Positions 47,578 through 56,080 are shown, counted from the stretch's first letter. The stretch: DNA of 64,000 nt from Rugamonas aquatica (GCF_009380215.1 NZ_WHUG01000010.1:1-64000), one strand, 5' to 3'. Numbers and translations: made by a program. The notes: generated from the sequence alone by a model not told the origin.

Positions 47578-47766
47578 TCAATGAGGGGATTTTCGACGCT
47601 GTTCGGGGTGTAATAGCACCCGTTCGATCACCTGTGGCGCAACGTTGTGGGATTTCATGTATTCGATCGCGCAAACGGTGTTGAAGCTGGATTGCACCAG
47701 GATGCCGCGGTTGACTGCGGCACTGCATTGCTCATCACTGCGCTGCTGTAATAGCGAAACGTTCAT
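47578..47766 (-). CDS. Small hypothetical protein (62 residues)
   Basis: A 62-residue soluble protein beginning MNVSLLQQRSDEQCSAAVNR. Two tandem ATG codons (47769 and 47766) follow an AAGG sequence; the second has better spacing. It contains the segment ILVQSSFNTVCAIEYMKSHN, which has a helix and turn character, and ends in a basic tail (HPEQRRKSPH). It could be a small regulator, but no family was recognised. It is divergent from chrA and points toward the copy-2 non-coding module. Confidence 0.55.
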   Translation of the reverse strand: MNVSLLQQRSDEQCSAAVNRGILVQSSFNTVCAIEYMKSHNVAPQVIERVLLHPEQRRKSPH

Positions 47767-47902
47767 CATGATCCTTGGCAAAGGTTGGAGGTGTAAACCC
47801 TGATCTGCGACATGCTAAAGGAGTATCGGCTAGCCTCCGCCAAAGTCAATGTCAGCTTCCTATCATTTCTGTATTTAAAGTGTTTGTGCGCGATAATAGT
47901 GC

Positions 47903-48481
47903 ATGACTACCGATCAACCACGCTCCCGCCCCTCTTCGCAGTTCGATCTTTTCCTGTCCTTCACCATTTTGGCGCTGCAAGGTTTTGGCGGCGTGCTGGC
48001 GGTCGTGCAGCGCGAAATGGTCGAGCGCAAGCGCTGGCTGACGCAGGAAGAATTCATCGAGGAATGGGCGGTCGCGCAGATCATGCCCGGCCCCAACGTG
48101 GTCAACCTGGCGCTGATGATCGGCAGCCGCTACTACGGCTTGCGCGGCGGCCTGGTGGCGCTAGCCGGCATGCTGACCGTGCCGCTGCTGGTGGTGCTGG
48201 TGCTGGCCGTGCTGCACTCGCACTACGCGCAGCATCCCGGCGTGGCCGGCGCCTTGCGCGGCATGGCGGCGGTGTCGGCCGGCATGATCGCCGCGACCGG
48301 CCTCAAGCTCGCCTCCGCGCTCGGCAAGCATCCGCTGCCGATGTGGCTGACCGGCGCCATCGCGCTGCTGTGCGTGGTGTTCGTGGTGCTGCTGCATCTG
48401 CCGCTGGCCTACACCCTGCTGATACTGGGCAGCATCGGCGTCACGCTCACCTACCGCAAGCTGAAGGGAGGCCAGCCATGA
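47903..48481 (+). CDS. chrA: Chromate transporter ChrA, N-terminal-type half
   Basis: A 192-residue membrane protein of the CHR family, short-chain type. CHR hallmarks are FGGVLAVVQREMVERKRWLTQEEFIE and AQIMPGPNVVNLALMIGSRYYG. Paired short CHR proteins together equal one full-length ChrA and export chromate or, in some relatives, another anion. The next gene overlaps by ATGA, so the halves are co-translated. A GATAAT sequence at 47892-47897 lies so close to the ATG that, if it is the -10 box, the transcript would be almost leaderless. Confidence 0.87.
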   Translation: MTTDQPRSRPSSQFDLFLSFTILALQGFGGVLAVVQREMVERKRWLTQEEFIEEWAVAQIMPGPNVVNLALMIGSRYYGLRGGLVALAGMLTVPLLVVLVLAVLHSHYAQHPGVAGALRGMAAVSAGMIAATGLKLASALGKHPLPMWLTGAIALLCVVFVVLLHLPLAYTLLILGSIGVTLTYRKLKGGQP

Positions 48482-49065
48482 ACGACGCCCCGCTGCATCT
48501 CGTGCTGAGCCTGGCCGACTGGCTCAACCTGTTCGGCCATTACCTGCTGCTGTCGCTGATGTCGATAGGCGGCGCGATTTCCACCACGTCCGAGATGCAC
48601 CGCTTCCTGGTCGAGGAGCACCATTGGCTGACGCAATCGCAGTTCAACGATTCGATCGCCATCGCCCAGGCCGCGCCGGGGCCGAACGTGCTGTTCGTGG
48701 CATTGATGGGTTGGAATGTGGGCCTCAACGCGGGCAGCTACGCGGCGGCGCTGGCCGGCGTGCTGGTGACGATGACAGGCATCATGCTGCCGAGTACCAC
48801 GCTGACCTATCTGGCGGCGCGCTGGGGCCATCAGAACCGCGAGCTGCTGGGCGTGCGCGCCTTCAAGCAGGGCATGGCGCCGGTGGTGGTCGGGCTGATG
48901 GTGTCGGTCGGGATCATCCTCGGCAGCGCCCACCACAGCTGGGCTACCGACTGGCCCTTGTGGACGCTGTCGGTGGCGGCCGGCCTGGTGATCTGGCGCA
49001 CCCGCATCCACCTGCTGTGGCTGCTGGCCGCGGGTGCGCTGGTCGGCTGGTTCCAGCTGGTCTGA
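48478..49065 (+). CDS. chrA: Chromate transporter ChrA, C-terminal-type half
   Basis: A 195-residue membrane protein homologous to its partner: SIGGAISTTSEMHRFLVEEHHWLTQSQF and AQAAPGPNVLFVALMGWNVG match the CHR repeat with the PGPN motif. It begins at the ATG overlapping the stop of the first half. Together the pair makes a heterodimeric transporter with inverted topology expected for the family. It is convergent with the amidohydrolase gene, with one base between stops. No ChrB regulator gene is present. Confidence 0.87.
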   Translation: MNDAPLHLVLSLADWLNLFGHYLLLSLMSIGGAISTTSEMHRFLVEEHHWLTQSQFNDSIAIAQAAPGPNVLFVALMGWNVGLNAGSYAAALAGVLVTMTGIMLPSTTLTYLAARWGHQNRELLGVRAFKQGMAPVVVGLMVSVGIILGSAHHSWATDWPLWTLSVAAGLVIWRTRIHLLWLLAAGALVGWFQLV

Positions 49066-49066
49066 C

Positions 49067-50830
49067 TTATTTGTTCTGGTAGCCGCCGTAGTATTTCACG
49101 GGGCTCCAGTCCGGCTGCACCTCAGGCAAGGCCGGCGCGTACTGCTTGAACTCGCGCGTCGCATACACCACCTTGCCGTTGACGATGGTCAGGCTGCTTT
49201 CCAGGTTCTTGATCTGCTCGGCCGCCATCGAGAAATAATCCTGCGGCAGTATCACCAGATCGGCGTACTGGCCGGCGGCCAGCGTGCCCTTGAGCTTTTC
49301 CTCGCCGCTCATCCACGCGCTGCCCTGCGTCATCAGCTTGAGCGCCTGGTAGCGGCTCAGCACATCTTTGGGCTGCCATACGCTGAGCCCGCCCGCAGTC
49401 TTGCCCGTCACCGCCCAGTAGATCGACGGCCACGGGCCGTAGCTGCTGACGCGTGTGCCGTCCGTACCCAGGCCGACCGGGATTTTCATCTCCAGCATTT
49501 TTTTAATCGGCGGCATCTGGCGGGTTTGCGCGCCGTACTGCTTCCAGTACAGCTCGCCCTGGAAGTACATGCGGTTCTGCACCGCGATGCCGCCGCCCAG
49601 CGCCTTCACGCGCGCCAGTTGCTTGTCGCTGATGGTCTCGGCATGGTCGAAGAACCAGCGCAGGCCGCTCAGCGGCGTGTCCTTGTTGACCTTCTCGATC
49701 ACGGCCAGGTCGCGGTCTATGCTCTCGTCATAGGTGGCGTGGATGCGGAACGGCCAGCGGTTCTTGATCAGCAGCCGCAGCACGGGTTCCAGTTCGCTCT
49801 CCATCTGCGGCGGCATGTCCGGGCGCGGTTCGAGGAAGTTCTCGAAGTCGGCCGCGCTCCACACCAGGTTCTCGCCGCCGCCTTCGGTGTTGTAGCCGTT
49901 GGCGTAGAACAGGTGGTCGTTGTGATCCGGCTTGGCCATGGCGAGCCAGCGCTGATAGTCTTCCAATTCCTTGCCCGGCTTTTGCGCGAACAGATAGTAG
50001 GAGGTGCGCACCGTCAGCTTGCCGCTCTTGGCCAGCTCCAGGCTGACGGCGTAATCGTCCGGATACGCCTGCCCGCCGCCGCCGGCGTCGATGGCGCTGG
50101 TCAGGCCCAGGCGGTTCAGTTCGGTGTAGTACTGCTGCGTGGAGTTGAGCTGCTGCGCGCGCGGCAGCACCGTGGTCTTGCCCAGCGTGGTGTAGAGGAT
50201 CATTGCGTTGGGCTTGGCGATCAGCAGGCCGGTCGGCTTGCCATCCGCGCCCAGCTGCACTTCGCCATCCTTGAAGCGGGTGTTGGCGTCGTAGCCCAGC
50301 GTGGCGATGCCCTTCTGGTTGAGGAAGCCCAAGCCGTACAAGTAGAGCAGGAACACCGGCTTGTCCGGCACCGCCTCATTGATTTCCGCCAGCGTCGGCA
50401 AGCGTTTTTCTTCGAACTGGAATTCGTTCCAGCCGCCGACCACCTTGACCCACGCGCCCTCCGGCGTGCGCGCCGCCTGCTCCTTGAGCATTTGCAGCGC
50501 CGTCTTCAGCGAAGTCACGCCATCCCAGCGCAGCTCGGCGTTGTAGTTCAAGCCTTCGCGGATGATGTGCAGGTGGGAGTCGTTGAGGCCGGGGATGACG
50601 GTCTTGCCGCCGGCATCGATCAGCCGGGTGCCGGCCGATTTGAGTTGGAGTATGCGGGCATTGCTGCCGACGGCCTGGACCTTGCCGTCCTTGATGGCGA
50701 TGGCCTGGGCGAATTCGCCCTCCTTGCTCATCGTGGCGATCTTGCCGTTGCTGATGATGAGGTCCGGCGCGGCCTGCGCGAGACCGGCGCAGGCCAAGGC
50801 GGCTGCGAGTGCGAACTGGTTCATTCTCAT
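49067..50830 (-). CDS. Exported amidohydrolase (YtcJ-like)
   Basis: A 587-residue metal-dependent hydrolase with a signal peptide (MRMNQFALAAALACAGLAQA). It has the amidohydrolase start (DLIISNGKIATM), the metal motif PGLNDSHLH, a downstream histidine in RIHATYDESIDRD, WFFDHAETIS and a C-terminal GTLAAGQYADLVILPQDYF region returning to the beta-sandwich. YtcJ-like enzymes act on N-acyl or formyl compounds, but the substrate is unknown. AGGAG lies 9 bp before the ATG. The terminator of the upstream yceI gene ends 15 bp before its start, so its own promoter must be very compact or overlap that hairpin. Confidence 0.83.
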   Translation of the reverse strand: MRMNQFALAAALACAGLAQAAPDLIISNGKIATMSKEGEFAQAIAIKDGKVQAVGSNARILQLKSAGTRLIDAGGKTVIPGLNDSHLHIIREGLNYNAELRWDGVTSLKTALQMLKEQAARTPEGAWVKVVGGWNEFQFEEKRLPTLAEINEAVPDKPVFLLYLYGLGFLNQKGIATLGYDANTRFKDGEVQLGADGKPTGLLIAKPNAMILYTTLGKTTVLPRAQQLNSTQQYYTELNRLGLTSAIDAGGGGQAYPDDYAVSLELAKSGKLTVRTSYYLFAQKPGKELEDYQRWLAMAKPDHNDHLFYANGYNTEGGGENLVWSAADFENFLEPRPDMPPQMESELEPVLRLLIKNRWPFRIHATYDESIDRDLAVIEKVNKDTPLSGLRWFFDHAETISDKQLARVKALGGGIAVQNRMYFQGELYWKQYGAQTRQMPPIKKMLEMKIPVGLGTDGTRVSSYGPWPSIYWAVTGKTAGGLSVWQPKDVLSRYQALKLMTQGSAWMSGEEKLKGTLAAGQYADLVILPQDYFSMAAEQIKNLESSLTIVNGKVVYATREFKQYAPALPEVQPDWSPVKYYGGYQNK

Positions 50831-50845
50831 TGTCTGCTGCTCCTA

Positions 50846-50887
50846 AAAAAAATCGGGCCGGCGCGATGCATGCACCGCGCCGGCCCA
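50846..50887 (-). terminator. Terminator of the periplasmic YceI gene
   Basis: An 11-bp GC-rich stem, 50877-50887 with 50856-50866, encloses a 10-base loop and is followed on the minus strand by a run of eight T residues (50853-50846) after two bases. It lies 38 bp beyond the yceI stop codon. Confidence 0.88.
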
Positions 50888-50924
50888 CATCAGAGACCAG
50901 GGAATTGAGCCAGGCTCAGTCCGA

Positions 50925-51491
50925 TTAGTCCTTGATGGATTCGACTGCGAAAGTCAGGGTCACGTCGTCGCCGACGTAGGGTGCGTATTTACCGGCGTTG
51001 AATTCGGTGCGCTTGATGGTGGCGGTGGCGTTGGCGCCGCAAGCCAGTTTTTTCAGCATCGGGTGATCCATGCACTGCAGATGGGTCACGGTCAGCTTGA
51101 CTGGCTTGGTCACGCCCTTGATGGTCAGGTTGCCGTCGATCGAAGCCAGCTTGTCGCCATCGAAGTTGAACTTGGTCGACTTGTAGGTGATGGTCGGGAA
51201 CTTGGCGGTGTCGAGGAAGTCTTCGCCCTGGATGTGGCCGTCGAACAGTTTCGAACCGGTGTCCACCGATTTGGTGTCGATGGTCGCTTCAACCGAGCCG
51301 GTCTTGGCGGCGCGGTCCAGCACGATCTTCGCGGTCGTGTTGTTGAAGCGGCTTTGCTGGGTCGAGTAGCCGAAGTGGCTGTATTCGAAACGGGCAAAGG
51401 TGTGGTTCGCGTCGGAGGTGAAGTTTTCCGGCGCGGCGAAGGCGGACAGGGAAATACCGGCAGCAACCAGCAGGGCGAAGATTTTTTTCAT
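50925..51491 (-). CDS. Periplasmic YceI family protein
   Basis: A 188-residue protein with signal peptide MKKIFALLVAAGISLSAFA. The YceI fold is clear: DANHTFARFEYSHFGYS, DTKSVDTGSKLFDGHIQGED, LDTAKFPTITYKSTKF, GVTKPVKLTVTHLQC and TIKRTEFNAGKYAPYVGDDV. The family holds lipophilic molecules such as isoprenoid quinones in a barrel. The ATG at 51491 follows GGAG, and the upstream in-frame extension is not supported. A near-consensus promoter and a strong terminator make it a single-gene unit. It is a diverged second YceI protein beside the lipoprotein at 27210. Confidence 0.9.
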   Translation of the reverse strand: MKKIFALLVAAGISLSAFAAPENFTSDANHTFARFEYSHFGYSTQQSRFNNTTAKIVLDRAAKTGSVEATIDTKSVDTGSKLFDGHIQGEDFLDTAKFPTITYKSTKFNFDGDKLASIDGNLTIKGVTKPVKLTVTHLQCMDHPMLKKLACGANATATIKRTEFNAGKYAPYVGDDVTLTFAVESIKD

Positions 51492-51578
51492 TTGTAAGAC
51501 TCCAGGATGTGGGAACAATATGTAAGAACTCGACCCGGCAAGCTGGTGCCTGCCCGGCGCATGTCTTCGAGTGAAGCG

Positions 51579-51607
51579 ATTATGCTCGCCACATCTACCG
51601 TTGTAAA
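51579..51607 (-). promoter_or_regulatory. Sigma70-like promoter of the periplasmic yceI gene
   Basis: On the minus strand TTTACA (51607-51602), a 17-bp spacer and CATAAT (51584-51579) give five of six matches at each box. The predicted start near 51572 leaves an 80-base leader. The rest of the gap up to 51723 is AT-rich, with an ATCGATAAAATCGAT imperfect repeat near 51630-51645. Confidence 0.7.
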
Positions 51608-51723
51608 ACGAAAAATTTACCGCGTTATTATCGATAAAATCGATCATAAAACCGGCTACTCATGTTGCAATGATAGAGCAGCGGCGATCGGATGGGCATC
51701 TGCCTAAAGGCCGAGGGGGGATG

Positions 51724-52524
51724 TCAGGCTGCGGAGGCGAGCGCCGCCGGCGGCTGCAGCATGCGTTGCTGCAAGCGTTGTTCCAATGAGGCAAACGCCG
51801 CGCCGCTGCGCACGCGCGGACGCGGCAAGTCCACCTGTACGTCCAGCGCGATGCGGCCGTGCTCGATCAGCACGACGCGGTCGGCCAGCGCCAGCGCTTC
51901 CTGCACATCGTGCGTGGCCAGCACGGCGGTGAAGCCGCGCGACTGCCACAGCGCCTCGATCAGTTGCTGCATCTCGGCGCGGCTCGGCGAATCGAGCGCG
52001 GACAGCGGTTCGTCCAGCAACAGCAGTTGCGGCTCGTGCAGCAGCGCACGCGCCAGCGCGGCGCGCTGCTGCTGGCCGTCCGACAACTGCCCCGGCCAAT
52101 CGTCGGCGCGGCCGGCCAGGCCGACGATGGACAAGGTGGCCGCCGCCGCATTCAGCGAGCGCGGCTTGCCGATCGCCACATTCTCCAGCACCGACTTCCA
52201 TGGCAGCAGCCGGGGTTCCTGGAACATGATGCGCACGCTGGGGTCCAGGCTGCCGTTGCCGACCGCGATGCTGCCGGCATCGGCGCCGTCCAGCCCGGCG
52301 ATGGTGCGCAACAGCGTGGTCTTGCCGCAGCCGCTGCGTCCCAGCACGGCGACGAATTCACCGGCGCGCAGCGACAGCCGCAGTTCGTTCAGCACCGGAC
52401 GGGCGCCGAAAGCCACGCTGACGTCTTCCAGCGCCAGCGCCACGCCCTGGCGCGGGAGCGGCGGCTTCGGCGCTGCGCGGCGGACGGTATCGCTAATGTC
52501 GAACAAGGCGGTCGAAATATACAT
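51724..52524 (-). CDS. Sulfonate-type ABC transporter ATPase (SsuB/TauB-like)
   Basis: A 266-residue ABC ATPase of the aliphatic sulfonate/taurine/nitrate import group. Walker A (GRSGCGKTT), Q-loop (FQEPRLLPWKSVLENVAIG), Walker B (LLLLDEPLSALD) and H-loop (ATHDVQEAL) are intact. The signature motif reads LSDGQQQR, with Asp at the third position instead of Gly. GGAG precedes the ATG. The partner permease upstream is truncated and no binding protein is present, so the transporter is probably not functional as encoded here unless it borrows partners. Confidence 0.8.
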   Translation of the reverse strand: MYISTALFDISDTVRRAAPKPPLPRQGVALALEDVSVAFGARPVLNELRLSLRAGEFVAVLGRSGCGKTTLLRTIAGLDGADAGSIAVGNGSLDPSVRIMFQEPRLLPWKSVLENVAIGKPRSLNAAAATLSIVGLAGRADDWPGQLSDGQQQRAALARALLHEPQLLLLDEPLSALDSPSRAEMQQLIEALWQSRGFTAVLATHDVQEALALADRVVLIEHGRIALDVQVDLPRPRVRSGAAFASLEQRLQQRMLQPPAALASAA

Positions 52525-52537
52525 ACGGTTTACTCCA

Positions 52538-52843
52538 TTAACGGTAGGCGGGATGCCAGCTCAGGAAATGCCGTGCCATCGCGCGCACCAGCAGGTCGGC
52601 CACGCCGCCCAGAACAAGGTACAGCAGGATGCGCGTGCCGGATTGCGCAGAGACGGCCTCGGCAACGATCAATAGCAGCCAGACCAGCCCGAGGCCGACG
52701 CGTGCCGTTCGCAGGATCGAAGGCAGCGCCGCCGGCAAGGTCACGTCGCGAAACAGCGGCCAGCCCGAAAGGCCGTAGCTGCGCGCCATCTCGATCAGGG
52801 CCGGGTCGGCAGCTGTAGTTGTCCGATGCTTAATATTTCCCAT
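52538..52843 (-). pseudogene. Truncated ABC permease (SsuC/TauC-like), C-terminal remnant
   Basis: Only the last third of a sulfonate-type permease is present. Homology-like sequence begins at DPALIEMARSYGLSGWPLF, the cytoplasmic EAA loop that contacts the ATPase, and continues through the last membrane helices (VGLGLVWLLLIVAEAVSA, LLYLVLGGVADLLVRA) to an apparently native end. The 15-18 residues before this do not look like permease. About 150-170 N-terminal residues, including the first membrane helices, are missing. The remnant ends 13 bp before the ATPase start. The 190-bp gap upstream is AT-rich and may mark the deletion or insertion junction. Confidence 0.75.
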
Positions 52844-53034
52844 TGCCGGCTCCACGAATATTCATGCCGGCCAGATTAATTCCGCAACAACGAAATCAGA
52901 ACGAATAGTTTTACGTTTTGATATGCACTTTCTTCTTTATAGGTTTTTGATATATAGAAAGGAAAAAATAGTCGTTTGCCGCATGAAGCGCCGATGAGAT
53001 ACTTGCATTACTGCATCTCCCAAGCTTATTCCCC

Positions 53035-53859
53035 ATGACTACACCCCTGATTCGCATTACCCATGCGAGCAAAACCTTTGCGCTGCCGGACGGCGGCCAC
53101 TTTCACGCGGTGCGCGACGTATCGCTGGAAGTCAACAAAGGCGATATCTTTGGCCTGATCGGCAAGAGCGGCGCCGGCAAATCCACGCTGCTGCGCCTGT
53201 TCAACCTGCTGGAACAGCCGGACAGCGGCGCCGTCTTCGTCGACGGCCGCGAACTGACCGCGCTGTCGAAACGCGACCTGCGCGATGCGCGCCGCAATAT
53301 CGGCATGATCTTCCAGCAGTTCAACCTGCTGCAAAACGCCACCGTGTTCGACAACGTCGCCTTCCCGCTGCGCATCCACGGCGGCCTGACGGCGGCGCAG
53401 ATCACCGCGCGCGTCAACGAATGCCTGGAACTGGTGGAGTTGGGCGGCAAGACGGCCAGCTACCCTGCCCAGCTGTCCGGCGGCCAGAAACAGCGCGTCG
53501 CCATCGCCCGCGCATTGGCCAGCGGCCCGGCCGTGCTGCTGTGCGACGAACCGACCTCCGCGCTGGACGCCGAAACGACGCGCGCGCTGCTGGCCACGCT
53601 GCGCGACATCAACCGCCGCCTCAACGTCACCATCGTCATCGTCAGCCATGAGCTGTCGGTGCTGGGCGAGATCTGCAACCGCGTGGCCGTGATCGAAGAC
53701 GGCGCCATCGCCGAACAATTCGCGCTCGACGACGCCGCCAGCCTGGCCGAACCGCGCAAGACCGCGCTGGGCCGCGAACTGGCGCAGCACGGCGCCGCCA
53801 GCATCCTCGCTGCGCGCCCCACCCCAAGCAACGCCAACACGGAGGCCGCCCATGTCTGA
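53035..53859 (+). CDS. metN: Methionine import ATP-binding protein MetN, short form
   Basis: A 274-residue ABC ATPase of the D/L-methionine importer. Walker A (GKSGAGKST), the MetN-type Q-loop region (IGMIFQQFNLL), signature LSGGQKQR, Walker B (VLLCDEPTSALD) and H-loop (SHELSV) are intact. Typical MetN proteins have about 340 residues because of a C-terminal domain that binds methionine and inhibits transport; here the protein ends about 40 residues after the core. MetI follows with an 8-bp overlap. No clear ribosome site precedes the ATG. The 180-bp upstream gap is AT-rich, and no SAM-responsive riboswitch was recognised. Confidence 0.88.
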   Translation: MTTPLIRITHASKTFALPDGGHFHAVRDVSLEVNKGDIFGLIGKSGAGKSTLLRLFNLLEQPDSGAVFVDGRELTALSKRDLRDARRNIGMIFQQFNLLQNATVFDNVAFPLRIHGGLTAAQITARVNECLELVELGGKTASYPAQLSGGQKQRVAIARALASGPAVLLCDEPTSALDAETTRALLATLRDINRRLNVTIVIVSHELSVLGEICNRVAVIEDGAIAEQFALDDAASLAEPRKTALGRELAQHGAASILAARPTPSNANTEAAHV

Positions 53860-54532
53860 ATACCTCGCCTCCCTCGACGCCATCCTCGCCATGCTGCCAG
53901 AGATGTGGACCGCGCTCGGCCAGACCCTGACCATGCTCGGCATCGGCCTGACCGCCGCCGTGGTGCTTGGCGGCCCGCTGGGCATCCTGCTGTTCCTGGT
54001 GGCCGACGGCCAGTCGCTGCAAAACCGTCCCGCCGCGCTGGTGCTGGGCTGGCTGGTGAACACGGTGCGCTCCTTCCCGTTCATCATCCTGCTGGTGGCG
54101 CTGGTGCCGTTCACGCGCATCATCGCCGGCACTTCGATCGGCCCGCTGGCCGCCGCCGTGCCGCTGTCGTTCGCGGCCGTGCCCTACTTCGCCCGCATGG
54201 TCGAGCAGAACCTGCGTGAAGTGCCGCGCGGCGTGATCGAAGCCGCCCACGCCATCGGCGCCTCGGAACTGCAGATCGTGCTGCGCGTGCTGCTGGTGGA
54301 GGCCCGCTCCGGCCTGGTGCTGGCGCTGACGGTACTGTCGATCAGCTTCCTATCCTATTCCGCCGTGGCCGGCGTGGTGGGCGGCGGCGGCATCGGCGAC
54401 CTCGCCATCCGCTACGGCTACTACCGCTTCGAAACCGACATCATGGTCGCCACCGTCGCCATCCTGATCGCCATGGTGCAACTGATCCAGTTCACCGGCA
54501 ACCGCATCGCCAAACGCCTCGACAAACGCTAA
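53852..54532 (+). CDS. metI: Methionine ABC transporter permease MetI
   Basis: A 226-residue inner-membrane permease with five or so helices and the MetI EAA segment (EVPRGVIEAAHAIGASELQIVLRVLL) that couples to MetN. VRSFPFIILLVALVPFTR and AGVVGGGGIGDLAIRYGYYRF are highly typical of MetI. It overlaps metN by 8 bp and precedes metQ by 14 bp, so the three form one operon. Confidence 0.92.
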   Translation: MSEYLASLDAILAMLPEMWTALGQTLTMLGIGLTAAVVLGGPLGILLFLVADGQSLQNRPAALVLGWLVNTVRSFPFIILLVALVPFTRIIAGTSIGPLAAAVPLSFAAVPYFARMVEQNLREVPRGVIEAAHAIGASELQIVLRVLLVEARSGLVLALTVLSISFLSYSAVAGVVGGGGIGDLAIRYGYYRFETDIMVATVAILIAMVQLIQFTGNRIAKRLDKR

Positions 54533-54546
54533 ACTAAGGACTACAC

Positions 54547-55392
54547 ATGCAAGCACCTCGCCGCAACCTGCTGCTGGCCGCACTGGCCCTCGCCCTCGGC
54601 ATCGCCGCTCCAAGCTACGCCAAGGATCCGAAAGAACTGGTGATCGGCACCAGCGCCGGCCCGTACGCGGACCAGATCAAGCTGGGCATCAAGCCTATCC
54701 TGGAAAAACAGGGTTACAAGATCAAACTGGTGGAGTTCAACGACTACATCCAGCCGAACTTCGCGCTGGCCGAAGGTTCGCTGGACGCCAACGTATTCCA
54801 GCATATCGTTTATCTGAATGAGTTCGCGGCCAAGAACAAGCTGCCGCTGGCCGATCTGGTGAAGATCCCGACCGCGCCTATCGCCATCTACAGCAAGAAG
54901 CACAAGGCACTGAGCGAAGTGAAGGAAGGCGCGACAGTCGCCATGCCGAACGACCCGACCAACCAGGCGCGCGCGCTGGTGCTGCTGGACCAGCTGGGCT
55001 GGATCAAGCTGCGCGACAAGTTCGATCCGGTGAAGGCGTCGGAGCGTGACATCGCCGTCAACGTCAAGAAGATCAAGCTGATCTCGCTGGAAGCGGCGCA
55101 GCTGCCGCGTTCGCTGCAGGACACCGACTACTCCTTCGTCAACGGCAACTACGCGCTGGCGGCGGGCATGAAGCTGAAAGAGGCGTTGTTGACCGAGAAG
55201 ATCTCGGCCAACTACATCAACCTGGTGGCGATCCGCAGCGCGGACAAGGACAAGCAGTTCGCCAAGGATCTCGCGGCCGCTTATCGTTCGCGCGAGTTCC
55301 TGGCGGTGACCAACAAATACTTCCCGGACTACTCGAAGACCGAAGACCAGCTGGCGCTGGAAGCGGCCGGCGCGAGCAAGCCGGGCAAATAA
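54547..55392 (+). CDS. metQ: Methionine-binding protein MetQ (NlpA family)
   Basis: A 281-residue periplasmic binding protein. The signal peptide (LLLAALALALGIAAPSYA) lacks a lipobox cysteine, so it is probably soluble rather than lipid-anchored. Family features are LVIGTSAGPYADQIKLGIKPILEKQGYKIKLVEFNDYIQPN, read in pieces as VIGTSAGPYAD and FNDYIQPN, together with LDANVFQHIVYL, VAMPNDPTNQARAL and YSFVNGNYALAAG. TAAGGA precedes the ATG. It delivers methionine, or N-formyl or D forms, to MetNI. It is convergent with the PEP-CTERM gene, with 10 bp between stops and no obvious terminator. Confidence 0.92.
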   Translation: MQAPRRNLLLAALALALGIAAPSYAKDPKELVIGTSAGPYADQIKLGIKPILEKQGYKIKLVEFNDYIQPNFALAEGSLDANVFQHIVYLNEFAAKNKLPLADLVKIPTAPIAIYSKKHKALSEVKEGATVAMPNDPTNQARALVLLDQLGWIKLRDKFDPVKASERDIAVNVKKIKLISLEAAQLPRSLQDTDYSFVNGNYALAAGMKLKEALLTEKISANYINLVAIRSADKDKQFAKDLAAAYRSREFLAVTNKYFPDYSKTEDQLALEAAGASKPGK

Positions 55393-55402
55393 GGCTACAG
55401 AA

Positions 55403-56080
55403 TCAGCCGCGCTGCTGTTTCCTGCGCGCGGCGATTCCCGCTACCAGTCCGAGGCCGGCCAGCAGCATGGCGTAGGACTCGGGCTCCGGCACGGCCGATA
55501 CCCGGTTCACGCTGGTCAGCATGCCGGTCATGTCGATGTATCCGCTACCGGTGTTCCAAAGTAAGGTGGCTTCAGCCGAATACCAATCGGCCACATTGAA
55601 ACTGGTCGGAATTGCCAGATTGCTCAAGTTTCCCTTACCAGAGAAATTAAAACCAATGTTTTGGTAGCTTGAGTCACGGGTGCCATACGAGACGCCAGCG
55701 TCAATGGACACATAATCGGAAGTGCCATCATGGCTTACATAAACTCTGCCTGCGGCATAAGGCGAGGAGGCGGTGGTGCCGCTCTTGTCAAAAGTGATGC
55801 TGGTAGTCCCTGGCATTCCCGCCCAATTGTAGTATATCGTAGTCGTTGCACTCGACATGGCCACTGCGGAGTTCGTGTCGATAGAGTATGTGCCATGGAA
55901 ATCATTACCTACACGGACACCTCCAGGTATCTTGTTGCTCGACACAACAGCACGGCTATCGCCATTGCCGATGGTTTCGCGCAAAGTGTTGATCACCCCC
56001 GTATATTCGAACGTAATGATTTCGGCTGAGGCCGAGGCGCTCAGAAAGAGGCTGACTAAAACGAGTGCAATGCGGCGCAT
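55403..56080 (-). CDS. PEP-CTERM sorting domain protein
   Basis: A 225-residue exported protein. A signal peptide (MRRIALVLVSLFLSASASA) is followed by a Ser/Thr/Gly-rich beta-type domain and a C-terminal sorting signal: VPEPESYAML, a hydrophobic helix and the basic end RRKQQRG. Such tails are cut by exosortase (EpsH type), often in bacteria that make exopolysaccharide. No exosortase gene is in the window. Lower GC than its neighbours suggests relaxed selection or acquisition. The function of the mature domain is unknown. Confidence 0.88.
   Translation of the reverse strand: MRRIALVLVSLFLSASASAEIITFEYTGVINTLRETIGNGDSRAVVSSNKIPGGVRVGNDFHGTYSIDTNSAVAMSSATTTIYYNWAGMPGTTSITFDKSGTTASSPYAAGRVYVSHDGTSDYVSIDAGVSYGTRDSSYQNIGFNFSGKGNLSNLAIPTSFNVADWYSAEATLLWNTGSGYIDMTGMLTSVNRVSAVPEPESYAMLLAGLGLVAGIAARRKQQRG

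Noticed and set aside
47812-49065. A 417-codon frame that might be a fused ChrA
   Set aside because: Only its second half, after the ATG at 48478, is ChrA-like. The first half is out of frame with the real N-terminal ChrA gene at 47903-48481, and an ATGA overlap joins two separate genes.
52856-53034. SAM-responsive riboswitch ahead of metNIQ
   Set aside because: The 180-bp leader is AT-rich with no recognisable conserved core or stem pattern of SAM-I, SAM-II or SAH elements.
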